In this document: positions 1 to 7,018 of the stretch, one piece after another
Position numbering within the stretch: position 1 is the first letter of the stretch
Layout of the letters: the number at the start of each line of letters is the position of its first letter
Assembly (NCBI GenBank): GCA_049792815.1
Contig: JBARBG010000054.1
Coordinates: 1 to 64,000 of the forward strand
Reading direction: 5' to 3'
DNA length: 64,000 bases
Source: DAIDKA01 sp049792815
Lineage (GTDB): Bacteria > Pseudomonadota > Gammaproteobacteria > Steroidobacterales > Steroidobacteraceae
Notes under the pieces: generated by a model
Database searches by the model: none
Seen by the model: only the letters and a program-made list of their open reading frames with translations
Told to the model about the DNA's origin: nothing
Position numbers and translations under genes: made by a program

Positions 1-192
1 GTCATGCAAACGCTGCGGAACGGCGTCAATGTGCAAACGCAAGTCGAGACAAATCTGGCTGTGCCGGCGGTAGCTGCGGCCGCAAGCCATGATGTGCACG
101 CCTCGACGCCGCATCGGAATCCCGGTCGCGCGGAACGTCGAGGTACCCCAGATCATCGATCCGTTGACCGACAACAACTCGGGAGAATCTGA
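1..192 (+). other. Possible 3' end of an unrecognised gene at the window edge
   Basis: The first forward frame is open from base 1 to a TGA at 190-192 that overlaps the mddA ATG by one base (TGATG), a layout typical of translational coupling. The 62 or so residues match nothing I recognise, and the last third, rich in Arg and Pro, reads like a non-coding frame. One reverse frame is also open across this stretch. I cannot tell whether either is real. Confidence 0.2.
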
Positions 193-947
193 TGCACAAG
201 CTACTGGCAGCGTTCTATAGCGCTTTGGTGTATGCGTTGTTCCTGGGCGTGTTCCTATACGCCATTGGCTTCGTCGAGAATATGTTGGTGCCGAAATCGA
301 TCGACTCCGGGACGAGCGGCTCCGTAGCGGGCTCGCTGCTGACGGATGCCGCACTGCTGGTGGTATTTGCCGTTCAGCACAGTGTCATGGCGCGCCCGGG
401 CTTCAAGCGAGTGTGGACGCGCATCGTTCCTTCGGACGTCGAGCGCAGCACTTTCGTACTGCTTGCCAGTCTCGCGCTCACGCTATTGTGCTGGCAGTGG
501 CGCCCGTTGCCGCGACCAGTTTGGTCGATCGAGGATCCAATCGCCGCCAGCGTGCTGCTGGTTGTCTCGTGGTCCGGGTGGGGTCTGGTGCTCCTGAGCA
601 CCTTCCTTATCAGTCATTTTCACCTGTTTGGTTTAAGCCAGGGCTTCGCCAGACTGTTCGGGAACAAGCTCCCAAAGCCGGAGTTTGTGACGCCATTCCT
701 CTACCGGTGGCTGCGCCATCCGATCTACGCCGGCTTCATTCTCGCCTTCTGGGCGGCGCCGCACATGAGCTTGGGGCACTTGCTCTTTGCGGCGGCCACA
801 ACCGGCTACATCTTCGTCGGTATCTGGTTCGAGGAGCGCGATCTTGTCGCCTACTTCGGCGACCGCTACCGACAGTACCGAATGACGGTGGGCATGCTCG
901 TGCCGAGGATCCGGCTCACCTCGGCGCGCAAGCGAGTTGCCCACTAA
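192..947 (+). CDS. mddA: MddA-like methanethiol S-methyltransferase (NnrU/isoprenylcysteine methyltransferase superfamily)
   Basis: This 251-residue integral membrane protein has about five or six hydrophobic segments. Its C-terminal part carries the signature of membrane SAM-dependent methyltransferases of the isoprenylcysteine carboxyl methyltransferase type: RHPIYAGF at residues 175-182 and FEERDL at 213-218, followed by FGDRYRQY. MddA enzymes of this family methylate methanethiol to dimethyl sulfide. Length and layout fit MddA better than NnrU, but the substrate is inferred. The ATG is preceded by GGGAGA about five bases upstream. The gene lies just outside the guaA-linked island, next to a truncated gene, so it may belong to an older accessory segment. 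Confidence 0.75.
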   Translation: MHKLLAAFYSALVYALFLGVFLYAIGFVENMLVPKSIDSGTSGSVAGSLLTDAALLVVFAVQHSVMARPGFKRVWTRIVPSDVERSTFVLLASLALTLLCWQWRPLPRPVWSIEDPIAASVLLVVSWSGWGLVLLSTFLISHFHLFGLSQGFARLFGNKLPKPEFVTPFLYRWLRHPIYAGFILAFWAAPHMSLGHLLFAAATTGYIFVGIWFEERDLVAYFGDRYRQYRMTVGMLVPRIRLTSARKRVAH

Positions 948-977
948 CAGAGGTTGCGCACTATTGGAGATGGCAGC

Positions 978-1075
978 ATGGCGCCGCTGAAGAATTACCA
1001 GGATCTGCTCGAAACGTCACCACGTGTGACCTGGCGACTGGAGGATCTGATTGGAGAGGGCCGGCGAGTAGCGAA
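978..1075 (+). pseudogene. 5' fragment of a truncated gene next to the island end
   Basis: From the ATG at 978 about 30 codons read as a normal soluble protein start (MAPLKNYQDLLETSPRVTWR, then an acidic stretch ending GEGRR). At about 1070 composition turns AT-rich, and the frame runs as unrelated low-complexity sequence to a stop at 1158-1160. I read this as the N-terminus of a chromosomal gene cut off by the island insertion or an earlier rearrangement. The family is not identified. A genuine short ORF is the alternative. Confidence 0.35.
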
Positions 1076-1147
1076 TATCAATAGCCTCCGATGCACACAA
1101 CCCATTGATATATCAATCCTATTTGTTGAATTAGAAAATCCCTTCAC

Positions 1148-1158
1148 TCCCACTCAAT
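1148..1158. repeat. Distal att repeat of the guaA-integrated island
   Basis: TCCCACTCAAT here is identical to 8987-8997, the end of the guaA coding sequence. On the minus strand the copy reads ATT GAG TGG GAG TGA, which still encodes Ile-Glu-Trp-Glu-stop, the last residues of GuaA. A displaced guaA terminus is expected at the far end of an element that integrated site-specifically into guaA. No further guaA sequence lies upstream of this copy. Confidence 0.7.
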
Positions 1159-1244
1159 AATCTCCTGCCGATGTAACTCTTTGGTAGACAAAGGATCTTT
1201 CGAAGATCATCTTTAGAGGTCCGTCAGAAGGCACGATAAAACTT

Positions 1245-1259
1245 TTCGCTTGGTGGCGA
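1245..1259. repeat. Direct repeat flanking the FRG gene, copy 1
   Basis: TTCGCTTGGTGGCGA is present here and, identically and in the same orientation, at 2769-2783. Similarity continues imperfectly for about 30 bases downstream (CGAATG, then TCG, then CAGAC). The two copies bracket the FRG-domain gene. Each copy can form a 5-bp stem (TTCGC/GCGAA). Confidence 0.6.
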
Positions 1260-1317
1260 TACTTGTCGAATGACTTCGGACGACAGACTTGCCGCCCTTC
1301 GCGAATCAGAACTCCCC

Positions 1318-2676
1318 TTAGGCATATCCGAATTGGATTGAGAGCGGGCCAACCGTTACCGGCCTTGCCGTCCGAAGATCATCCTCGATACGTTCCATCG
1401 GGCAGAAAAGCTGCTCGTGCCGGTGCGGCGCATTACAGGGACAGTCGCTCTTCTGCGGTGTTCTAACCCACTTGCCACTTGGCGAAACCGAATAGTTCCA
1501 GCCGAGTTCCGCACCCGATGCGGTGACTTTCATGCCGGGGTGTTCGACAACCAACGCGCAGACGCTCGCATGGTCAGCCTCAAGTGTCAGAACGATGCCC
1601 TTGTGGTACGAGGGTTCTTGGGATCGCTCGGCGTAACGAAATAAGCCGTCAAACTCAATGACTACTGTTCCATGTCTCTTGAGCATATCCGTTAAGAGTG
1701 GAAGCGAAGAAGTGCCGGTTGGTTCCCCATAGGCATAGTGCTCTGGAACCCGAACAAATAGCGCCTTAGAAAACTCTGGTATCTGCCTCGCAAAGCCCGG
1801 GGCGTCTACCCACTTCTGCGAATACAAAGCGACGGAGGCAGGGAGTTGTCTGACGTAATTGCTGCTGTACATTGGCAATCTCAATCCGGGCTCGAAGGTT
1901 GGAACGCCAATATCTGCAGCCCCTCTCACCCAGGGGCTGGCGAGCAGGAGTTTTAAAACCGGATCCTCTTGGGCGCTCGGGAACAGTGATTCCGTCGCCT
2001 CAAATCCAGCCTGCCGTGAAAACTCTGCTAAAACCTCAACTGGCGCCTCAATGTGGCCGACCACGCAACTTGCGGGCAAGCCTTCTTGAAAGGAGCCCAA
2101 CATACACGCCTCTTGTTCCAAGAATCTGAGCCGATATCCGGGCTCCGTGCTGACTTCCGCACCTAAGTCATCGCAGCTAGCGCCGCTCCGAATCACCTCC
2201 GCTTTGGAGATCACATACAGATGCCCCGTCTCGTTCTCGGAAAGGGCGTATTCGGCTTCTTGATTGATCAGGCACACCCCCTCCTCGTATGTGTCTTCAC
2301 ACAACTCAGCGCTCACCTTGCTTGAGAATCGGTGGGATGCAAACCACGCCGCTATGGCTGGACTGTTGGTTGCATCGATATAAAAGGATCGCCATCCGTA
2401 ATGCTGCAGGATTGCCTGTGTTCGCGCCATGGAAACCAGCGGTCCCCCTGGGCCCTGCAGAGCCAGAATGACGCTATTAGCGTATTGGCTCCATTTGAGC
2501 ATGAGAGGTGGCACACAACCTTTTCGTGCGAAGGAGGTCACTATACTCAAGTGGCCATTCGAATTTACGTGATGCTTCGTTTGACCTCGATAGACCACCT
2601 CGGATTGGAACTCGTCGAGGACGGCCTGCAGTTCGGCGCAAGACGATACCCTCTTCCAGATCTCAGCAGAACTCAT
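1318..2676 (-). CDS. FRG-domain-containing protein
   Basis: This protein of about 452 residues has an N-terminal FRG domain, named for its conserved Phe/Tyr-Arg-Gly motif. It shows VVYRGQ at about residues 27-32, then QHYG at 91-94 and DATNSPAIAAWFA at 101-113, the region that reads LLQHYGxPTRLLDWT in typical members. The last 300 or so residues are not recognised; they contain a Cys/His cluster (CPCNAPHRHEQLFC) near the C-terminus that might bind metal. FRG proteins are common in defence islands and mobile elements, without a settled activity. I chose the ATG at 2676; an in-frame TTG 45 bases upstream is the alternative. Direct repeats flank the gene, and GC content is below that of the chromosome. 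Confidence 0.75.
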   Translation of the reverse strand: MSSAEIWKRVSSCAELQAVLDEFQSEVVYRGQTKHHVNSNGHLSIVTSFARKGCVPPLMLKWSQYANSVILALQGPGGPLVSMARTQAILQHYGWRSFYIDATNSPAIAAWFASHRFSSKVSAELCEDTYEEGVCLINQEAEYALSENETGHLYVISKAEVIRSGASCDDLGAEVSTEPGYRLRFLEQEACMLGSFQEGLPASCVVGHIEAPVEVLAEFSRQAGFEATESLFPSAQEDPVLKLLLASPWVRGAADIGVPTFEPGLRLPMYSSNYVRQLPASVALYSQKWVDAPGFARQIPEFSKALFVRVPEHYAYGEPTGTSSLPLLTDMLKRHGTVVIEFDGLFRYAERSQEPSYHKGIVLTLEADHASVCALVVEHPGMKVTASGAELGWNYSVSPSGKWVRTPQKSDCPCNAPHRHEQLFCPMERIEDDLRTARPVTVGPLSIQFGYA

Positions 2677-2768
2677 TGTGGCGTTGTTCCATAAAGTCTT
2701 CCTTGAGGTACATCGCCGCAAATACTATGGCTAATGATCTATTGATGACCAGTGTGTCGACAAAATTC

Positions 2769-2783
2769 TTCGCTTGGTGGCGA
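2769..2783. repeat. Direct repeat flanking the FRG gene, copy 2
   Basis: This is identical to 1245-1259, in the same orientation, about 1.5 kb away. It sits upstream of the FRG gene start, in the stretch between that gene and the HEPN-motif gene. In one forward frame both copies would encode Lys-(Leu/Phe)-Phe-Ala-Trp-Trp-Arg, so they may be remains of a duplicated coding segment rather than a regulatory site. Confidence 0.6.
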
Positions 2784-2930
2784 AAGATGGCGAATGGCGT
2801 CGCAGACAACTTTAACACCATCACTAATTTCTTGTTTTTCGATGTGCTGCGACATAGCCCGAAGCGGGGTGAGGGTTTCGAACTAAATGCGGAATGAATC
2901 TGGCCACTGGGCCGCGCGCCGGTAGAAAAA

Positions 2931-3491
2931 TCAGCCTAGCTCTTTAGGTTCGTGCTTGATTGCATTTGCTAGGGCTCGCTTCTTTTCCTTGGTATTCATA
3001 CTCTTTATGTAAGGATCGACCCAGACGCATTTCCAGAACAGATACAGCGATCGGTTCAAAATATGCATGTCCTCGGCTAGATGCTCCAATCGCTTTACGG
3101 ATAGAAGCTGCCCCTTCTTTTTGTGAGAGGACGCAGCCATTGGCTTTTGGTTCCCAATCATTGCTAATGCGCCAAGTGTCACGCCCGCACCGCCCGGAGA
3201 CCATTTCCCGTGCACGGCGAGGTTTCGTTCCTTTATGAACCGGGTCAGGACGATGACGATGCTGGTGAAGGCCTCGATTCTTTGTTTGCCCTTCAGCTTC
3301 GAGAGCCCAGCTTGCTTCAGCAAGTCAATTTTTGGTCCAATCGTCTTATTGGCGAACATCGTCTGATACATCTCTTCACGGATGCCCAGAATCGAAGGAA
3401 TCATCCAATCGAGCGTAATTTCGAGTTCTGCTGACTCGGCAGCGACCCGACCGATGTGTTCGAAGTTTTTTTCTGTGAGCGTCCAAAGCAT
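2931..3491 (-). CDS. Small protein with a HEPN-type R-x4-H motif
   Basis: This 186-residue, mostly helical and basic protein has no match I can name. Residues 89-94 read RNLAVH, followed by GKW. That fits the HEPN ribonuclease signature R-(N/D/H)-x3-H, in the C-terminal half of a helical protein where the motif usually lies. HEPN proteins often act as RNases in toxin-antitoxin and abortive-infection systems, but the motif alone is short and the assignment is inference. The start is well supported by AGGGGA about seven bases upstream of the ATG. It shares orientation with the FRG gene and diverges from the unknown gene at 3762. Confidence 0.55.
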   Translation of the reverse strand: MLWTLTEKNFEHIGRVAAESAELEITLDWMIPSILGIREEMYQTMFANKTIGPKIDLLKQAGLSKLKGKQRIEAFTSIVIVLTRFIKERNLAVHGKWSPGGAGVTLGALAMIGNQKPMAASSHKKKGQLLSVKRLEHLAEDMHILNRSLYLFWKCVWVDPYIKSMNTKEKKRALANAIKHEPKELG

Positions 3492-3536
3492 TTTATATCC
3501 CCTTCCGGAGTCGTAGGTTAGATTCTCTCAGGCAGA

Positions 3537-3591
3537 GCCGACATTGACCACTGGGTCGATGAGAGAAACCGGGCGACGGTCACATGTCGGC
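3537..3591. repeat. Long imperfect inverted repeat in a divergent intergenic region
   Basis: GCCGACATTGACC (3537-3549) pairs with GGTCACATGTCGGC (3578-3591), giving 13 base pairs with one bulged C around a loop of about 28 bases. A second inverted pair, TTCTCTCA (3523-3530) with TGAGAGAA (3560-3567), interleaves with the first, so only one full stem or a pseudoknot could form in RNA. The site lies between divergently transcribed genes and could be a repressor operator or a structured leader. Confidence 0.5.
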
Positions 3592-3761
3592 CAAGCGGCA
3601 TTGGCGCACACCAAAATGAATGCTTGTAAGCAGTCGTTCGTGGCTTGCAGTAAGCTAAGTCCGGGCTCAACGCTAAGGCCCTAGGACTGCACAAATGCGC
3701 ATTGATATATTCGTCGCGTCTTATCACGATGTTTTTTGCCCAATGATTATTAGTTAGGCCG

Positions 3762-4355
3762 ATGCCTCTCCTACGCGTCCAGATTGACGGAACGGTTGTT
3801 GTTGCTCTACCCACCGAAGGATGCAACATCGTTGGCGCGCGGATCGGCGGGACTCGCGACGATGAGGACTATGCTGACCTTTCGGCGTGGGGAGGAACCT
3901 ACGGCCAAGGCAATGCGGATGTGCATTGCATATGGCTAGATGCCTTCAAAATCCTGCCTCAGCAAGTGGTTGAGGTCGAGTTTGCAGCCTCTGGGAACAC
4001 CGTCGGAGCGGGTAAGGTGTTCGATGCGGAGGGAGTTTCGGCCCGGCCGCCCAACCATTCACACGAAGAAGAACTTGCAGCCCTGGCGCAAGAGCTTCGT
4101 GGTCAACCCTGGATTCGCAGTGCCTACACGTTTCGCTACGACTCAACTCAATCGGAACCCGTAGACTGTCTCATGGAATCGAATGAATATGGATTCGGCT
4201 TTAATGTGCTCTGGAATGACGTCCACCCACATCGTCTTTCAGTATCCTTGTATGCCTACACAATTGAGTCGGTAGAGCATCAAAAAAGCGGGCGGACTCT
4301 CGTGGCTGAGCGGCTTCTGGTTGGTCAGGCATGCCGACTCACGTTAGCCGCCTAA
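3762..4355 (+). CDS. Hypothetical protein of the island
   Basis: This 197-residue soluble, acidic protein has no signal peptide, membrane segment or motif I recognise. The N-terminal 90 residues look beta-rich (alternating Val/Ile/Thr), and the central part is helical and Glu-rich. The ATG has only a poor ribosome site. It is transcribed divergently from the HEPN-motif gene and lies upstream of the SOS-controlled DUF5131-TcmP operon, but the 490-bp gap to that operon carries a separate promoter. An open frame on the opposite strand overlaps its start and is less convincing. Function unknown. Confidence 0.55.
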   Translation: MPLLRVQIDGTVVVALPTEGCNIVGARIGGTRDDEDYADLSAWGGTYGQGNADVHCIWLDAFKILPQQVVEVEFAASGNTVGAGKVFDAEGVSARPPNHSHEEELAALAQELRGQPWIRSAYTFRYDSTQSEPVDCLMESNEYGFGFNVLWNDVHPHRLSVSLYAYTIESVEHQKSGRTLVAERLLVGQACRLTLAA

Positions 4356-4845
4356 TAAATCTCTCGAGCGAAGGGATCCAATTTTGTTGCGCGTGGTTTC
4401 TTTCCCAATTTCAAACGAATCCACACGCAGCGAGGGGTCGCTGAGCTGCGAGGTGTCTTGAGCAAGCGCTATCGACCGGTTCCGCCGAGTAAGCGCCAAA
4501 GAGAAGCGTTTTCCTTTTCCCATAATGGCGGTCAGGACGCCATTACCAGCCAAGCTCGGAATCCCGCTGCCCACGCCGGCTAACGAATCAGCCGACCCCG
4601 CAAGCCGATGACATCTGCCGAGGTGCGACACGTTGGCGAGCGGCAGGCACCAAAATGGCACAACAGGTTTACCAGTGGATTATTTGTAAAATCAATGGAT
4701 TACCGGATACACTTGCGCGTTGTTAAATGTGACTGTATAAATATACAGTAATTGACATGCCTGCCGACCTGATTCGTTTCCAGGTCACATGCTTGAGGAC
4801 TTTTAGGGACCTAAAGAGTGCTTAAACAGCTTTGGCAATGGTGCG
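4356..4845. other. Intergenic region with hairpin, SOS box and promoter
   Basis: This 490-bp stretch has no convincing gene. It contains a perfect 8-bp stem with a 7-base loop at 4523-4545 (TAATGGCG/CGCCATTA), a short direct repeat around 4674-4703 (GTGGATTA and ATGGATTA), and the LexA-type box and promoter listed separately. A reverse open frame at 4344-4661 lacks a ribosome site and protein-like character. Confidence 0.6.
4713..4757 (+). promoter_or_regulatory. LexA-type SOS box overlapping a promoter
   Basis: CTGTATAAATATACAG at 4733-4748 is a perfect CTGT-N8-ACAG palindrome with the AT-rich core seen in gammaproteobacterial LexA sites. A -10 like hexamer (TATAAA, 4736-4741) lies inside it, 17 bases after TTGCGC (4713-4718). 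Bound LexA would therefore block the polymerase. A TTGACA at 4752-4757 could belong to a second promoter. The box lies about 98 bases upstream of the DUF5131 start with no other gene between. LexA control is inferred from the motif. Confidence 0.75.
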
Positions 4846-5694
4846 GTGGTAGTGGCTAGAGATTCCGACATCGAATGGACGCACCACACGTTCAACCCCT
4901 GGTGGGGCTGCGTGAAACTCTCGCCTGCCTGCGCCCATTGCTATGCCGAAACCTGGGCCCGCCGGTTCGGCGATGAGCTCTGGGGCGGCGATGCGCCGCG
5001 ACGCTTCTTCAGTGAACATCATTGGCGCGAACCACTGCGCTGGAATTTGGAAGCAGACCGGCAGGGAATTCGCGCGCGCGTCTTTTGCGCATCGATGGCG
5101 GACGTATTCGAGCCTCGCACGGATTTGGATCCCTGGCGAGACAAGCTCTGGGCCCTCATCGAAAAGACACCGCACCTGGATTGGTTATTGCTGACGAAAA
5201 GACCTGGCCATATCAAGAATGTTTATCCGTGGGCACTCAATCCGCGCGAAAACGTGTGGCTGGGTACCACCGCGGAGAATCAGCGCTGGGCTACGCGACG
5301 CATCGAGCGGTTGATCGCAGTCGATGCGCACGTCCGTTTCCTGTCGTGCGAGCCTTTGCTGTCCGCAATCGATTTGCGGCCGTGGTTGAAGCAGAGGCAC
5401 ATTGACTGGGTGATCGCCGGAGGAGAAAGCGGCCACGACGCTCGGCCGACGCACCCCAACTGGATCCGGGCCCTGCGGGATCAGTGCCGCACGCACGATG
5501 TCCCCTTTCACTTCAAGCAATGGGGGCATTGGAGTCCGCAAGCACAAGGCGCCACGGCCACGAAGATCATCGAGCTGCAAGACGAAGCGGGAAGGCTCGA
5601 GCGCCTGTCCTGGCGGCCGAAGAAGAAAGGCGGACGGCTGCTCGACGGTCGAACTTGGGACGGTTACCCGCAGGCGCGAGCAAACACTCTCTAG
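4846..5694 (+). CDS. Three-cysteine DUF5131 (phage Gp37/Gp68-like) family protein
   Basis: This 282-residue protein has the family signature near its N-terminus: FNPWWGC, then Cys22-x6-Cys29-x2-Cys32 (CVKLSPACAHC). The family's later blocks follow: ADVFEP, LLLTKRPGHI, VWLGTTAENQ, FLSCEPLL, GGESGHDARP and FHFKQWG. The three clustered cysteines suggest an Fe-S or zinc site, and the fold has been likened to radical SAM proteins, although CxxxCxxC itself is absent. It is regularly encoded beside TcmP in phages and islands; no biochemical function is established to my knowledge. The start is a GTG at 4846 (another GTG at 4852 is possible) with a weak ribosome site. TcmP begins 12 bases after its stop. 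Confidence 0.85.
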   Translation: MVVARDSDIEWTHHTFNPWWGCVKLSPACAHCYAETWARRFGDELWGGDAPRRFFSEHHWREPLRWNLEADRQGIRARVFCASMADVFEPRTDLDPWRDKLWALIEKTPHLDWLLLTKRPGHIKNVYPWALNPRENVWLGTTAENQRWATRRIERLIAVDAHVRFLSCEPLLSAIDLRPWLKQRHIDWVIAGGESGHDARPTHPNWIRALRDQCRTHDVPFHFKQWGHWSPQAQGATATKIIELQDEAGRLERLSWRPKKKGGRLLDGRTWDGYPQARANTL

Positions 5695-5706
5695 AAGCGG
5701 GACATA

Positions 5707-6882
5707 ATGGACAGGGAGAAGCTCGCACCGTACGCCGGCAGGGAACAGGCCTCAGTCAAACACTTCCTGCTGGAGTCCTATCTCGCGCGCCTCATTATGA
5801 TAACGGCGCAGGCCCGTTACGACCGGATCGTCTATGTCGATGCATTCGCGGGCCCTTGGAAATCCGCGCGCGGGGATCTGAGTGATACGTCTTTCGCAAA
5901 AGCGGTAGAGGTCATGGAGGGGTGTCGCGTGGAGATCGCTCGGACCTTCCGCCGATCCGTGACATTTCGGGCGCTATTCGTGGAACGCGATCCAGAAAGA
6001 TTTGCGGCTCTCAAAAAATTTGCGGACGAAAAATCCAACAACCAAATCGAGATCAAAGCGATCAACGAGGACTTCTCCGAATCAGCCGAGTCAGTGGCGC
6101 GATGGATTCGGGACGATGAAATTGCTTTTGTTTTGATTGATCCCACCGGTTGGAAGGACATTATCGCTCCGACTACGCTCGCTCCGCTGCTGCGGAAGCG
6201 AAATGTCGAGATGCTGATAAATGTTATGTGGAACTTCATTAACCTCGCGTCGGCCCACGCGAATCAAGAACAGAATCTCAAAAGTATATTCGGCGATGAA
6301 CTCGAAGCACTCCGTAAACCTGGAACTGCCAGGGAAGAGTGGATGCGCGCTTATCTCCGGCGGTTGAAGGCAGCCGCTGGCGATGCAGGAACGGCATCGA
6401 AACTTCGCACCGCTTGGTTTCCAGTCGAGTTCCCTTCACAGGATCGGATCTTCTACTACTTAACTTACGTGACTCACCATGTGAAGGGGATCATCGTCTT
6501 TCTTGAGGAGTCCGAGCGCGCCCTCGATTACCAACAGAAAGTTAAATTCGTCGTCAAGCAACAGCAGCGGGAAGCCAAGTCCGGTATTACTGATTTTTTT
6601 GGCGACGACATTCAAACGGCGGATAGATCCAAAGGCGCCTCAGTGGCGGTCGCCCACAATCTTTGGCTCTCCCTCTTCTCAGAAGAGAAGCTGGATGTCC
6701 GTGTGGATGAAATTCGCATCGCTGACATGGCCGAAGAGTGCGGCTGCCTGATTTCACAGCTACAAGAGGCCCTGAAGGTCTTGCTGGACTCTGGCGTGCT
6801 CAAGAACATCGATGCCAAACGACCGCGCCCAAAGAATCATGTCAATTACCGCAAAGGCGAGACCATCCACCGGCTGAAATGA
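5707..6882 (+). CDS. tcmP: Three-Cys-motif partner protein TcmP
   Basis: This 391-residue protein is recognisable as TcmP by its N-terminus (Lys/His-rich helix, then YVDAFAGPW at 43-51), VERDPERF at 92-99 and FVLIDPTGW at 141-149. These three blocks resemble motif I, the acidic ribose-binding loop and a DPPY-like motif of Rossmann methyltransferases, so an AdoMet-binding fold is a reasonable inference. The C-terminal third looks like a winged-helix domain. It is co-transcribed with the DUF5131 gene under the SOS-box promoter. A 17-codon frame starts at its stop (ATGA, 6879). Confidence 0.85.
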   Translation: MDREKLAPYAGREQASVKHFLLESYLARLIMITAQARYDRIVYVDAFAGPWKSARGDLSDTSFAKAVEVMEGCRVEIARTFRRSVTFRALFVERDPERFAALKKFADEKSNNQIEIKAINEDFSESAESVARWIRDDEIAFVLIDPTGWKDIIAPTTLAPLLRKRNVEMLINVMWNFINLASAHANQEQNLKSIFGDELEALRKPGTAREEWMRAYLRRLKAAAGDAGTASKLRTAWFPVEFPSQDRIFYYLTYVTHHVKGIIVFLEESERALDYQQKVKFVVKQQQREAKSGITDFFGDDIQTADRSKGASVAVAHNLWLSLFSEEKLDVRVDEIRIADMAEECGCLISQLQEALKVLLDSGVLKNIDAKRPRPKNHVNYRKGETIHRLK

Positions 6883-6932
6883 CGCGTACGGAGTACGACA
6901 TTGAAGTCTTCTTCGCAGATGACTCCATTTAA
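6879..6932 (+). CDS. Possible 17-residue peptide overlapping the tcmP stop
   Basis: An ATG overlapping the tcmP stop (ATGA) opens MTRTEYDIEVFFADDSI, then TAA. The overlap is the usual geometry of coupled genes and the peptide is plausible, but it may be chance or the start of a gene lost by deletion. No homologue is recognised. Confidence 0.2.
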   Translation: MTRTEYDIEVFFADDSI

Positions 6933-7018
6933 TGTGACACCTCCGCTTCAAGTAAACTGGTCATGAGCGCCGTTGCGTGCATGACTCGAGATCCTTGAAC
7001 TGATTGGAGTGGCCGTCG

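Noticed and set aside
413..1084. Long open frames overlapping mddA in other frames
   Set aside because: They follow from high GC; the mddA frame has membrane helices and family motifs.
3666..3759. Integron-like attC site before the unknown island gene (GCTCAAC followed by GTTAGGC)
   Set aside because: Both 7-bp cores fit the loose consensus, but they pair poorly, no L boxes are seen, and the upstream gene is divergent rather than a cassette in series.
3518..3829. Reverse open frame of 103 codons overlapping the start of the gene at 3762
   Set aside because: Cys/Arg/Thr-rich composition, no ribosome site, and it covers the intergenic inverted repeat.
4344..4661. Reverse open frame of 105 codons downstream of the unknown gene
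   Set aside because: No ribosome site or recognisable protein features; it contains the 8-bp hairpin and seems to be chance openness.
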